Source: Bactrocera neohumeralis (taxonomy: Eukaryota; Arthropoda; Insecta; Diptera; Tephritidae). From it: a DNA stretch of 64,000 bases. The stretch lies in assembly GCF_024586455.1 (NCBI RefSeq), contig NC_065923.1:37372370-37436369 (forward strand), read 5' to 3'. The notes under the pieces were generated by a model. The model was not told the origin of the DNA. It did not search any database and saw only the letters and a list, made by a program, of their open reading frames with translations. Positions within the stretch are counted from its first letter, which is position 1; each line of letters opens with the position of its first letter. Of this stretch, positions 1 to 11,130 are shown piece after piece. Both the position numbers and the translations under genes were made by a program.

Positions 1-265
1 CAAAGGCCGAACTATACCAAAGGTAATTAATAATAGGACGACGCGGCGTATGATTAACAATGCCTCATATCAACTATTGTAGCTTGGATTATATAGTATG
101 TAATATAGGTAAAGGAAATATTATTAATTATGGTTTAGTTATGTGTTTGAGGCCCTATGTTCCACCTAGGAACTACGGGAAAATATATGTACATATATAT
201 ATAGTTAAACCTAAAGGGTTTTTGTGTAAATTAAGTTGCAAACCACCTTTAGCATATCCACTTAC

Positions 266-416
266 CAAAGAGCAGGTAGATTAAATCCGAGACTGCCAGG
301 CTGAATAAGTAGTAGTTCGTTGCCGTGTGCATTGTTGGATGGCGTATAATAACAACACACACCAGAATATTGCCCAGCATGCCGGTTATGAATATTCCAC
401 CGAAAATTATTGTAAT
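266..416 (-). CDS. CapaR: Exon 2 of capa/pyrokinin-type neuropeptide GPCR (TM1-TM2)
   Basis: This internal exon of 151 bp gives 50 codons plus one base. It is bounded by a TTTCTTTCAG acceptor (AG at 418-417) and a G|GTAAGT donor (GT at 265-264). The peptide starts ITIIFGGIFITGMLGN and contains TM1 with the GN pair that carries Asn1.50. Next come a short basic first intracellular loop (RHPTMHTATNYY) and TM2 with LAVSD, whose Asp is the conserved 2.50. These are hallmarks of rhodopsin-class receptors, and HTATNYYLFSLAVSDL is typical of the capa/pyrokinin/neuromedin-U group. The acceptor is phase 0, matching the phase 0 donor of exon 1. The rest of the receptor lies left of base 1. A pyrokinin receptor paralogue is the main alternative to CapaR. 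Confidence 0.85.
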
Positions 417-621
417 CTGAAAGAAGTATAGTGAAAACAAAAGGGCGCAACAATTATTATCATGCTACTATATGAATATGTATATATTTACTTATACATA
501 AGGGCAATCGTAAGTCATTATTATTATTTCGGTGCTACAAAGAATTAAAAGAATTCACGGGCATGTGAGTAGACTGAAAATCACTGCAATATATATGAAG
601 CGTTTGGAGAATATGTATATA

Positions 622-1081
622 TTAGGGTGTCATTTATTTTCCAAGTTGTTTGCTTTTTTTGCAAATGCACCTGAAGTTTTAGTTTTTTCAGTTCCAAAGT
701 AAAAAATTCTGATTTTGCAATTTACAGTGTGCTTTAAAAAATTTATTTTTCCCATATGCATAACCTGAGAATTTGTGATATTTTGCATTATATAACTAAA
801 TCTACATCCTTGAAAATGTGATATTCTAATTCAATACTTTCCGCACCATAAAAAAGTTTCGGATGATTTTTTCCTAAAAATATTGCTTTAAAAGTTATAC
901 GTAGTTAAATTTGTCCATAAATGACCGGAGCATTCCTAAAAATATACATTCCGTGTTGCTCATACCACATGTTGTCCTATATTTCATGTACAACTTTAGA
1001 TGCTTGTAGCTTTTAAAAAAAATTTTGTATATTGCAGTTTGTTTTGGATTTGAAGAACTTGTAATATAACGAACACCCTAA
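622..1081. mobile_element. Nonautonomous element with TTAGGGTGTTCGTTATA-type ends
   Basis: The left end reads TTAGGGTGTCATTTATTTTC and the right end TATAACGAACACCCTAA, which are imperfect inverted termini. A shorter relative lies at 46083-46433 with the same ends, and similarity continues to the right of both copies (TGTACACATACAT, then TACCGCACAA and TGCCTTAA). It has no coding potential and its interior is AT-rich. The family name is unknown. Confidence 0.5.
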
Positions 1082-1512
1082 TGTACACATACATTTGCAT
1101 ATATGTATGCATATACCGCACAAGTACATTTGCCTTAAAGTATCAAAAGCTATGCATTACATAAGTACAATATCGCGATTTAGAGGATTCAATAGCAAAA
1201 ATATGTTGTTTTCCCGCCTCCTCCCTACCATTAGTCTGTCATGGTAGACATAATAATGACTCCCAGTGGGTTTGAAAGATAAAGCACACAGAAAAGAAAG
1301 ACCAGGAAGCAATTTCTAGCAAGCAAGAGCATTTAAAACATGTAATAAGGCATTCAAAAGGATATATTATGGTTTTGCAAGTAGACAATTATTTCAATTC
1401 GCCCACTCATGCCTGCATGTAATAATGCTCATTACCATCACGGCGAGCAAAAAAACTTGGAATTGGTTATGAGAAAAAAGAAAAATAAAACACAGTGTAG
1501 GTAAACAGCTTC

Positions 1513-1615
1513 GCAAGCTTATGTAACATACGTACACCAGTCACCCAGAAGTTCGAAATCTTTGCAAGTTCATGTAACATACATACACCAGTCACCCAGA
1601 AGTTCGAAAATCTTT
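1513..1615. repeat. Tandem duplication of a 51-52 bp unit
   Basis: Two adjacent units (1513-1563 and 1564-1615) share TGTAACATAC.TACACCAG and TCACCCAGAAGTTCGAAA with only a few differences. The unit lies at the edge of dispersed repeat family B. Confidence 0.85.
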
Positions 1616-1619
1616 ATAT

Positions 1620-2161
1620 AAGGTATAAAGGGGCTAAGGAAAGTATTGACTTTATTCAACCCATTTGTATCACACAGACGTAATGCTATAATAAAAGGGT
1701 TCTATGCGTATTTTAATTGTATATCTTACATAATGACCGATATTTTCGGTATAAAGTCAACTATAGGTACTGGGTTTTTAATCAATTTCGTCAATTTTTA
1801 GTTATAAGACATGACATACTTCAAAATTACTTTTTGTACAAAGTTTTATCTCGTTATATTAATTGCTTTTTGATTAATATACTAGAAAGTAAAAAAATCA
1901 AGTGAAATTTAAAATTGTGTTATATGGGAAGTAGGCGTGGTCAAGATAATATTGTGTACTAAATATGAACGATATCGGTCTCGTAGTTCCTGAGATATGG
2001 GTTTTCACAAAAATGTGCACGATGCACCAATATTGACCTAGGCTCGTAGAAAGTATTTGTGACAGCATGTTGCAAGAGTATAAGAATATTAACTTTGGTT
2101 TCACTGAAGCTTTAATAACCTCTTTGAACAATCCATTCATTAACTTGATTTCGATCTTTCC
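1620..2161. repeat. Dispersed repeat family B, left part (split by hAT)
   Basis: It contains CATAATGACCGATATTTTCG and, further on, TATATGGGAAGTAGGCGTGG. These words or close variants recur near 15000-15560, 21080-21300, 52380-52545, 53285-53570 and 61860-62090. No conserved protein is visible. A hAT element is inserted immediately after 2161. Confidence 0.5.
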
Positions 2162-3972
2162 CAGTGGCGGATTCAGGGGGGGGGGGGTCACCTAGCGTCA
2201 GTTGACACCACGAACGACAAAAAACATATGGACATGATGCGGCTTGCGCCTATCGAATGCCCCATAGTACAATTGGTACTATTGAGTACAAAAACACTCG
2301 ACGCCTGGTGACGTTTCATTTAAATCCGTTTATCTCGCCAAAAACGCCTCAACTTGACTGTCCAATAGAATCAAGCTATGCCCAGCAGAGCGGAATCATC
2401 TATATAGTAACTACAAGTTGCCCAAGTTACCCATTTCATTTTCGTCAATTTCTGTGAAGTTATACCTTATTCTGGAAAATAAAGAAAATAACAATTTTGA
2501 ATATCTAAAATGGTAAGTATCGATGTTGTTTCGATTTTACTGTTCACTTTTGTGCGTGGTGAAATTTCACTGACATTCAAACGAGTGTTTACATAAAAAT
2601 TGAGGTTAGGTTTGTTTACTCAACAATATTAGTAGCCAATTTTGCATATAGAACCCGTGTTTTAATTTGCCCTCGTCCTCGGAACCCGGCGATTCCGGAC
2701 GATAACAGCTGGTCCGGAAACGCCTGGAAATCAGGCACGGAAATTTTCCCGGCTCTGTCGTGAAATGTTCCCGATTTTTATTCACATTTTGTAAAAAAAA
2801 AAATATTTGGCCGAATATGCTGTTACGACTCTCGCACAAACTCAACAACAGTATTTCAAAGTCAGTGAAAGTACGATTAATCGAAAACGTTGCCAGTGCT
2901 ATACGAGAAGTCGACAAATTCTTCAAAAACTCATTTCCAAAACGTGTGACTGTATTAGCAAAGATACTTGGTGAAAAAATTGTCCAGTTGTGTGAAACAA
3001 GATGGATAGAGAGGCACGATGCTGTCCTTCAATTTGTTGCGAAGTTACCGTTGACCATCGAAGCTCTGTCAAAAATCAGTGAGTGGAAGAACAGAGAAAC
3101 AGCAGGCAAAGCAACAATTCTCATATCGGCTTTGCTCTTCTATCTCAGCGACATTCTATCGCTCACCCATTCGCTCAGCGTAGTTCTTCAAAAGGAAGCA
3201 ATTGATTTGGAGAAGGCATCAAAAATGATTGGGACGTTGCTTGCCACGTTGGAAAAAAAGAGGGAAAAAGTTGTTGAAATATTCCGATTGATTTATTCAG
3301 AAGCCAAGAAAATGGCGGAAAAACTCGATGTTGACGAAGCGAAACTGAGAACATGTGGTCGACAAACGAAACGCGAAAATTACGACGTGTTAACTTGCAA
3401 AGATTACTACAGGGTCTCTGTCTACATACCTCTGCTGGATACCATCAAAGAAGATTTGGAAGCTCGTTTTTCAGAAGAAGTTTTGGATGGTTACCAATTG
3501 AGTGTGTTGCTCCCAGAAAAAGCAAGTCTTTTAAAAGAAAACGAAATCGATGATCTAATTGGATGCTTGTTAGAAAGATTCGGGAATCTTCTGGATGATC
3601 AAAAAAGCGTACAAAAGTTGAAATTCAAAGGTGAATTAAGCGACTGGCAATGTCACTGGCAGCAGAAACAAAAAATTTAAGGCAGCGAAATTCCAACTTC
3701 TGCACTGGAAACATTAAGAAAATGTGAAGTCGACATATTCCCAACAATCCACACCTATCTCCAAGTATTCTGTACACTTCCCGTAGCAAACGCGAGCTCT
3801 TAACGTTCTTTCTCTTATCTTCGCCGCATCAAAACATGGCTTGGGACGACCATGCTTCAAGAAAGACTAGTTGCTTCATATGCATCATGACATCGAAATC
3901 ACCGCCGAAGAAGTCATCGAAAGATTATTATTAACCACTTTGTTTATCGAACCGTCTTTGAATCCGCCACTG
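2162..3972 (+). mobile_element. hAT-family DNA transposon, internally deleted, with terminal inverted repeats
   Basis: The left end CAGTGGCGGATTCAGG (2162) mirrors the right end TTTGAATCCGCCACTG (to 3972), and CAG...CTG termini are typical of hAT. Flanking 8-mers ATCTTTCC and GGCTTTCC (right copy overlapping the end by one base) look like a decayed 8-bp target duplication. A run of 12 G lies at 2176-2187. The interior encodes only the C-terminal part of a hAT transposase, so the N-terminal zinc finger and catalytic N-part are deleted. The unit is about 1.8 kb, where full elements of this type usually exceed 3 kb. Confidence 0.8.
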
Positions 3973-3987
3973 GCTTTCCATTTGTAA
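2817..3987 (+). pseudogene. hAT transposase relic (DUF4371/ZMYM6-like), C-terminal half
   Basis: An open frame continues to the TAA at 3678-3680. It carries CETRWIERHDAVLQF and a following KATILI...LQKEAIDLEKA block, as in DUF4371/ZMYM6-like transposases and 52 kDa repressor-like proteins. In the same frame beyond that stop, FPTIHTYLQVFCTLPVANASS is followed by TAA (3801-3803) and then RSFSYLRRIKTWL, the hAT dimerisation domain with a nonsense codon where Glu is expected. A one-base shift near 3870 then moves the terminal LHMHHDIEITAEEVIERLL into another frame. The nominal ATG at 2760 precedes the recognisable homology and is probably not the original start. Confidence 0.75.
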
Positions 3988-4210
3988 ATTAGCTACACGC
4001 TAATGTGGTTCGATATCGGTGGTCGCAACAAATTAGTAGCTTCTTTGGAACAAAAATCACTCTGTTATATTTCTGATCCATATCTCCAAAACTAAGGAAC
4101 GGACAACTTTTATATACATATTTTAAAGAGCCTCTGTCTTTTCCTTCTATGTTGGCATTACCAACTTCGGGGAAAACTTACCCTGTGCAGAGTAAAAGAA
4201 ATTTTATTGT
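3973..4210. repeat. Dispersed repeat family B, right part
   Basis: Sequence following the hAT right end continues with repeat-like GGTTCGATATCGGTGGTCG and ends near an ACCCTGTGCAGAGTA word. It probably belongs to the repeat interrupted at 2161. Similarity is weak by eye. Confidence 0.3.
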
Positions 4211-5289
4211 CTTCTGAGATTATAAATAATAATAATTTCCAAATTGAGCTGGGACATCAATATTGGTCAATAACCTACTCTTAGATTCCCGAAATAGTTT
4301 GTATATTCTGCCAGCTTTCTTTACAGCCTGTGTTATAATAACGCTTTTCATTTTTGATATTCTTCCAAGAATTTATAAGTACATTTTTCATCCGCATATT
4401 TTAAATTCCTTTAGCGAGTATGCCTTTAATTCTATTTCTTCAAAACATATTCACGTTTTTCTGTCCTTGGCTTTGATTGGTAACTTATACAATGCCTTGA
4501 CGCAGGCCCAGAAAACAGCTTTCTGGAGCAGATTCGTACAACTCGAGAACAATCGAATATATTTCTACATTTCCCGCCATTAAAGTGGTGTTTCCATGTA
4601 TTTGCACTTCAACGTTTTGAGAACTGGCAAATGCTATGCACTTAGTGTACAACAACAAGCTTACTTATGCACAAATTATACTTGTAGATATAGTCTGTAT
4701 ATATGTAAGCAGTTAAAAGTAAAAGCAAAGCATCACAAATATGTATGTTCGTGCATATGCCTGTCTATAAACAGCAGTCGTTGAGCACAATCAGAATTTC
4801 GAAATATTAAAATATTTCAACGCTACAAGGCCAAACGAAAATTGACATAAATCGCACCCCTTGTCGGTTAAGAGCTGAAACAAAATGCAAACAGTATTAA
4901 CCTAGAAAACAAGCACATATTTATATACTTGTTCATCGTATGTTTTAGGGTTAAGTATAAGTTTTTGCTCTTTTTTGGTACCTTATATTGTATATAAGGA
5001 TTTATAAGAATGCGCTTCAAATTGAAAGTAAAGAGCTTGTTAAGGCTCGAACAAGGTATCATATGATACGAAAGATGAAAAGGGGATACGGAATATTTGA
5101 CTCGATTTAATGGGTATTGCAACATATTATTACCAGAAATAGATGTCCTTTGAATTTTATTACGAAATTTTACAAATTGTCCTATATAAGATATATAGTC
5201 AGGCGGATGCTTGAATATTTTTATATTAGACCTTGATTGCATCCATTTTATGCATGGGGATACAATGTTACTGGTGGGAGATAAAATAA
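4211..5289. other. Intronic stretch without recognised gene
   Basis: AT-rich unique-looking sequence. An open frame at 4263-4583 (+) encodes a hydrophobic 106-residue peptide with two possible membrane stretches but no family signature. I treat it as chance. Confidence 0.5.
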
Positions 5290-6115
5290 AGGAGAAAGAC
5301 TAGGATTGCACTGCGACCTTAGGCCTATTATGCCCTATCCTGAATCAAAGACTCACATAGCCCCAGCAAATTGATAAAGTCCAATATACCGATAGTGAGG
5401 CGATGTGATTCCTATTTGGAAACATGGAAATAGCCTTTGACTGCATCTACAGACTGCTGTGCAGTCGATTACAGGTGTCCTGAATGTCGCAGAATCGGAA
5501 ATTTGCGCAAGAAGCTAGAACCATATTGTATAAGTGCTTCTTCAGTTTGCAGTGACCAGTGTAGTAGCCTGAATTTATCCCTAGGGAGGTTGATTACGTA
5601 TTTTAACCTGCTGCGGTTTGCTTTGGAGTTACCAATACCTTTATCTGCCTACCCATTCTTTCTGGCAGAGCAGCTCCTTTATGGTATGAGGACCCACCGC
5701 GATGAAGAGTTCAGGTCCTATCATGCTAATGGATGCTGCGGAGCGAGTAAGCTCATCAGCCAGTTCATTCCCGGCTATACCTTTGTGACCAAGCACTCTG
5801 ATGAGGTGCACTCAATTACGTTCCGCTAGGCTATTCAGCCATTCTCTACATTCCTGTTACAATTTTATCTAATAGACAGAGATTGCTTTGAGTGCCGCTT
5901 GACTAACGCCAAGTATGGTTATACGTTCATTGCGTTGGAGGTTTGTCTCTATGCACCGACTTATGGCAAAGGTTTCTGACTGAAAAATGCTCGGAAAATC
6001 CCCCATAGGTATGGAGAGTTTAAGGCGTGGAACTACGACTTCTGCATCAATTCCCTCTGACGTTTTCGAGCCGTCGGTGTAGCACTTGATTGTACACTCA
6101 CTAAGCAGTAACACG
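5290..6115 (-). pseudogene. Jockey-like non-LTR retrotransposon relic (RNase H and 3' end)
   Basis: Minus-strand CYTDGSKTSEGI, then FPSIFQSETFAISRCIE and SQAALKAI, is the RNase H domain of Jockey-clade ORF2: Asp of YTDGS, Glu of QSE, and Asp of DSQAA replaced by Val in this copy. Beyond a stop, further minus-strand pieces read VHLIRVLGHKGIAGNELADELTRSA, the terminal His/Asp part of RNase H. The 3' part is broken. The segment 5391-5640 is repeated at 31501-31800. Several frameshifts show it is dead. Confidence 0.7.
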
Positions 6116-6264
6116 AGAGTAAGCCTTGTTGCTAAGGGTACCCTTGAAGTTCTTGGCGAAGTTTACCCTTTTGGTAATGCTGTGAGAAATTGTTTCTGCA
6201 TTTCATTAACATAGATGTGGTACATATAAAGTCAACTGGAATATCGAAAATATTTAATACTGTG

Positions 6265-6360
6265 ATTAAACAAGAAAACGTTTACTTCGGCTGCACCGAA
6301 GCTAATATACCCTTCACAGGTGCATTTCTTTTAGTAACTATGTGCTTAAGTAAATCTAAA
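6265..6360 (+). repeat. Repeat family A, left end fragment
   Basis: AACGTTTACTTCGGCTGCAC, CGAAGCTAATATACCCTTCA and TTAGTAACTATGTG form the characteristic left end of family A. The matching right end lies at 7775-7870, on the other side of a mariner. Confidence 0.75.
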
Positions 6361-6572
6361 GACGTAGCCGACCTGTGGTTTTCATCCAAAGGACAACATT
6401 TTACTAGTACTTTTTAGCCAGGTACAATATTAAGGTTATTTAATAAAGAAAATGGATCTTTTAGACGTTTATAGTTATTTAAAATTTTAAGAAGATTTAT
6501 TATTAACATAAACTTAATGGAAAAAAATTATAATATTTATAGATTATTACATATGTATATACCATATTTTTC

Positions 6573-7767
6573 AAGAAGCGTTCCAAAGTAAACAGGAATC
6601 TAGCGTCCCCTGGTGGCGCCATCTATTTGTCGACTGGTGCTTTTAATTTGCTATCTTCATCGATTGTCCAGTGAGAATTTCATGACATTTCATTTATTGG
6701 AAGTGAAGTTATTGCTCTTTAAGTGTCAGTATGTTTGTGTTGTCGGTGCAAAAAGGGCTTCGAACAAATAAAATTTTGTTTTAAAATTGATAAAACTTTT
6801 ACCGAAACGTTTCAATTGATGAAAGAAGTTTATGGCGATGATTGCCTATCCCGTAGCAGAGTGCACGAGTGGTTTCAACGTTTTCAAAGTGGTCGTGAGG
6901 ACATAAATGACGATTAACATGTGAGCCAATCAAAATCCATGATCACCGGAAATTCCATCGAAACTGTGCGTAAATTCATCAAAAATCAGCCGAAATCATC
7001 ATTGAAATTCATGGAAATGGAATTGAAAATCTCCAAAACATCGATTTATCACATTTTGACCGAACATTTGGGCTTACGAAAGGTGTGTGCACGGTTTGTT
7101 CAGCACAAATTGACTGACGACCACAAATTGCTCAGAACCCAACATTCGAAGGACATCATTAAAGAGATCAAAAAGGACAAAAACTTCGTTTACAATATTG
7201 TGACGAAACGTGGTGTTTCCAATATGATCCCGAAACGAAACTGCAGAGTGCTGAATGGAAGGCACCGGACAACCGAAATCCAAGAAATCGCGCATGGAGA
7301 AGTCAAAAGTGAAGACAATGCTGATTTGTTTTTATGATGATTTCGGGTATTGTCCACAACGAATTTGTTCCACTCAGCCAAAACGTGAATGCGGTATTCT
7401 ACCTCGGAGTTTTGCTAAGATGACGCTTGTGACCGATTATTTGACCAAAAGATACATTTTGACCATTAACCACTCCCCGTATTCACCTGATATGGCACCG
7501 TGCAACTTCTTCCTTTTCGGAAAAATGCATTTGCCCATGAAAGGAAAGCGTTATGCAGACGTAGAGGCCATTCAAAAGGTTTGCACCGGCATACTGGCGG
7601 CCATACCGACCAACGAGCTAAAACACTTGTTCGACATGCTTTTGGACCCTGCAAAAAGCTGTGTTGAAGCAGAAGGAGACTATTTTGAATAAAATAAATT
7701 GATTTTGCCGAAAAAACCATTTGTTCTGCTTTTTTTTTAATGACCTGATTACTTTGGAATACCCCCT
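6573..7767 (+). mobile_element. mariner family M1, longest copy
   Basis: The left end is a GCGTTCCAAAGTAAACAGGA-type terminal repeat and the right end is TACTTTGGAATACCCC. It encloses a broken D,D34D transposase on the plus strand. M1 relatives lie at 34212-34905, 42968-43852 and 57694-58026. It sits between two ends of repeat A. Confidence 0.85.
6723..7692 (+). pseudogene. mariner M1 transposase pseudogene
   Basis: The N-terminal HTH region reads LSRSRVHEWFQRFQSGREDI. TAA at 6915-6917 replaces an expected Gln codon. The frame resumes with SIETVRKFIKNQPKSSLKF and ISKTSIYHILTEHLGLRKVC. At about 7204 the bases encoding GD of the TGDETW motif are missing, so the first catalytic Asp is lost and the frame shifts. 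The HDN segment with the second Asp is also gone, as SFAKM runs straight into TLVTDYL. SPYSPDMAPCNFFLFGKMH has Asn where the third Asp is expected. It ends in AEGDYFE and TAA at 7690. All three catalytic residues are therefore compromised. Confidence 0.8.
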
Positions 7768-7774
7768 GTATTTG

Positions 7775-7870
7775 CAGAGAGACGGGCACGGCTAAATCGA
7801 CTCAGCTCAACCATACTGATCATTTAAATATATACATTATAGGGTCTCCGACGCTTCCTTTTAGGTGTGG
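7775..7870 (+). repeat. Repeat family A, right end fragment
   Basis: GACGGGCACGGCTAAATCGA, CTCAGCTCAACC, TACTGATCATTTAAATATAT and AGGGTCTCCGACGCTTCCTT are the right-end words shared with 12880-12970 and 56600-56700. Confidence 0.75.
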
Positions 7871-7884
7871 GATGTGTCAAAACG

Positions 7885-8340
7885 TCATCCCCTTTTAGGC
7901 CATTTGTGTTTGCTGGAAAAGCAGAACTTGCACGTTGTCATTTTGGGCGAATTCGGTAGTTGCGGAATGATATGAATTGAGCTTTGAAAGTCGCGAAGAA
8001 CCAATACAATATGCCAGTGTGTATTATCGTGATAAAAAACCTCATGGAGAGTTGACGTGTTTGAGACAGAAAACTTTCTCAAAATGGCTTGGGCGGAGCC
8101 AAAAGATATTCCAAAACTATCAAGGCCTTTAATGGTCAATCGACGATTCTCATGCACCAAATTTTTAGTGGCCGTCGTCGGTAGAGGCCGATGGTTGTCC
8201 ACAGTGCGGTTTATCGCTAAAGCGTTTTTGGCACGCTTTGAACGTGTTATACTATTTATAAATATTGTAATATAAGTATACCGTCTTACCAATCTAGAAA
8301 AACCTTCCTGTTGTCCGAGAGTTTTAAATGACCATTTCAC
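7885..8340 (-). pseudogene. mariner-like transposase relic (HTH to D3 region)
   Basis: A 151-codon minus-strand frame contains ENRRLTIKGLDSFGISFGSA, an HTH typical of mariner transposases, and ends near PQLPNSPKMTTCKFCFSSKHKW. The latter resembles the degraded D3 motif PPYSPDMAPCDFFLFPK, with Asp replaced. HDNTHWH may be the second Asp. The central domain is missing. No terminal repeats were found. Confidence 0.6.
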
Positions 8341-8349
8341 CTTACTTTT

Positions 8350-10475
8350 TGACCACAGTAGTATATGAGTGTATTAGCTAAGATAAGTACTAACCCGATT
8401 TTATAAGGATCTCAAACTTTCGTTGCCGTTATATACAAAACTCACAAAGCTTATAATATTGAATTTATGAATAAAAAATTGGTCATCGCCACCACATATA
8501 CCACAGCTACTATATATGTAATGATAGTTTTCATGTTGAAAAATTTGTGTAACAAAACCAACTCAATACAACATTTCTCCAAAAGGGCGGCGGCTTAAAA
8601 TGGTTTTTAACTGTGTGCATTTTAAGTAGGTTTCATTAATTTCGAACAAGAAAAAAATTTATGTAAACTAAAAGAGGGTGGTACGCTACTGAGGCTATAA
8701 CGACCAAATTTTCAACCATTTGGGAAAAGTAATTTCGATTATGTTGTGGCATAAAAGCATGCCGTTAAGATGTTACAGAAGGGCCATGGCGTGCTTTGAA
8801 TTGTTTCGCTGTCGCTCTTATATAAACATACATATATATTTATTATACAAATACGAACACATTTGTACAGATCTGCTGAAGAAAACCTTAAACTACTTTT
8901 GTGCAATAAAGCAAATGTGGTGCTGTCGTAAGGAAATTCGCGCAATTAAATTCGCCACATTTGAAAAAGTTTGGCATTTAATCGCCTAGTATAAACGACT
9001 TTAATGTGCAATCATGTTAAAGCGTTTTTTATGCAAATGTGTGTGTACAATGCTGGCCATATATCTTAAATAAATAATTTATGTAGCTTATCTGTTTCGA
9101 ACAATTGGCGAACACTTATAAATTATTTGCATGTTATGTATACCAAAAGTAGTTTTTGTTGTGGTTATTATTATTTCAGTTATTACCATCTCAACAAATT
9201 TCTTCCGAATTGTCAAAAAAAAAAAACATTTTTACGTATTCTAATACAAATTTTTATTAACGCCTTCAAAACAGGCTCCTTTTGAGCCATTATAAGCACG
9301 CCAGTAATTATTCTAATTTTCTAGACACTTGTTTTAAGCTTCGGCTAGGAGTGGCTTCAGCGAATTTTTCTGTTTTAGCTCAATTTTGGAGCGCACTAGT
9401 TCATTGGACATTGTTGGATTGCTTGGACGTCGCATTAGTGGACCGACCCTTCGTCACCTGTAATGATGAATTTTATGAAAGTAGCGTATTCAGCTTCAGC
9501 AGAAGTAGTAGTCATGGAAATAAGAATGCGATATCCCGCCGTTCTTATAAATTGGAACGCAGACACTGCTTAGAAGCTAGGCCAAAGAAATCCATATAGA
9601 TGAAAGCTTAATGGCAATAACAACAGATTGAGATGTGAAGGAACTATGCAAATGTCAGCAATAATATCCAAATTTTAAATGTGTAATATCTTGGGTGAAG
9701 ATGAGCATACGTCCAACGACAAAAAAAAATTGCAGCAGAAAGTAATGTCGCAAAGGAGGATTTGGAACAATGCTACAGTTAAAACGATTTCATAACTAGT
9801 TTTAATAACCTTTGTGTACCTTTTTAATAACAATAATATACAAATAAATCGAAGTGCGGTATATTTAAAACTCATTACCCACATACATATGTTTTAGTAG
9901 TCAAGGACTGAGTATTTCAGCAAATGCCCAGAAGTATACTTAATTTCTAATCAAGAGACAGAAATAGATCACTAAAACATTGGAGTAATTAAAACAAAGA
10001 CTAATTGGCTTAGTTATGTCAATTATGGAAGAGTGGAAGTGCATACGTTAAAGAAAAATGAAGTTTTGAGGAAATTATTTTCAAAAAGTAACGGAAAATT
10101 AAATATGTAATTTTAAATGATTTCAAAAATGTAAGCCATAACGGAAAAAGGGCCGATTCAGGTTTTAAAGATGATTTCAGGGTAGTGAAGTGTATCAAAC
10201 ACACAGACCATATATCTTTGGAAGAGCCTTGCTATACATGAATCAAAATGAAAAATGTAGTTTTTTTGAGGGCTTCAGTTACCGATTGACTTTCATAAAT
10301 ATTGGAAAACGTCACGGAAATTGCTATGAAATGGAAGCAAAAATACGACAAGCTGGTAATGATTTGTGAGAAATTTGTTGAAGTATATGCGGTAATGTTA
10401 TAAACGGTGAAACCATTTTGAGATTCCTACTTTTTTAAAGAAAAAACAAAAAAACTTAAAATTTAATAGGGAATG
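8350..10475. other. Intronic stretch without recognised gene
   Basis: AT-rich sequence with scattered homopolymers. An open frame at 9282-9599 (+), 105 codons, has no family signature. Nothing else is supportable. Confidence 0.5.
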
Positions 10476-10479
10476 TTTA

Positions 10480-11130
10480 TTATCATTCGAAAAACACTCT
10501 TCGGCTTTTATTTTTGAAAGATTATCCCTTTCAAATGTGGCCGCGGCTACGTCTCAGATGGTCCATCTGTTGATTTTTCGATGATTCGAGCATTTCGATC
10601 GGTAAATAGCGAATGAGACATGTGATGTCTCACTACAAGGCCTAAAGTGGGATTGTCCGCATAGGCTTTAGGCTTTATATATCACCAGAGGAAAAAGTCT
10701 AATAAGGCGATATCACACGATCTTGGCGGCTAACCGAACGGCCCAATACTTGAAGTTTTCTCCGAAGTGTTCTATTAGTAAATCTATTGACTGATGCGAT
10801 ATGTGAGAAGGCGTCGTATTGTTGAAACCAAATGTCGTCGAGATTGACGGTTACGTTCCCATTGGCATCATTTTTAAAGAGAGATGGACCGTTGATTAGA
10901 CCAGCCTACAAACTGCTCCGAACCGTTGTTTTATCTGTATGAAATGCCATTATCTGTTGAAATTCATATTGCTTATTACTGCCGATGAGACAATTTTGCT
11001 TGTTTATACACATTGCACTGCAAATAAGTGGCAGTTTCAGTTCTTGCACAAGTTGTAGGAGGCTTTCAATTTGTTGCTGCGAATGGCGCCGAAACGACTG
11101 TCCACGGTCTTCCAGTAAACAATTTATGGC
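10480..11130 (-). pseudogene. DD41D (rosa-like) mariner transposase relic
   Basis: Minus-strand sequence shows in order CCACGGTCTTCC-type HTH remnants (about 11100), GATTGACGGTTACGTTCCCA (plus strand, the complement of the VTVN block), WFQQ (10830), GPFG.PPRSCDI (10725) and FFLW with IKP.AYAD (10680). These match DD41D mariners such as rosa of Ceratitis. Multiple frameshifts destroy the frame. Relatives lie at 17640-18110, 25298-26335 and 37598-38560. Confidence 0.65.

Noticed and set aside
262..453. Second minus-strand open frame over receptor exon 2
   Set aside because: It is another frame of the same exon. The frame with TM1/TM2 motifs and matching splice phase explains the sequence.
1067..1081. 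AACACCCTAA words as telomere-like repeats
   Set aside because: Single occurrences at element ends, not tandem TTAGG arrays.
4263..4583. 106-residue hydrophobic frame
   Set aside because: No family signature, no promoter or splice context. AT-rich DNA readily gives Phe/Ile/Leu/Tyr-rich chance frames.
5437..5829. 130-residue plus-strand frame rich in Cys
   Set aside because: Antisense of the Jockey-like RNase H relic.
7466..7789. Minus-strand frame over M1 (also 42938-43270 on plus)
   Set aside because: Both are antisense translations of the M1 C-terminus and resemble each other only for that reason.
9282..9599. 105-residue frame
   Set aside because: No motif. Considered chance.
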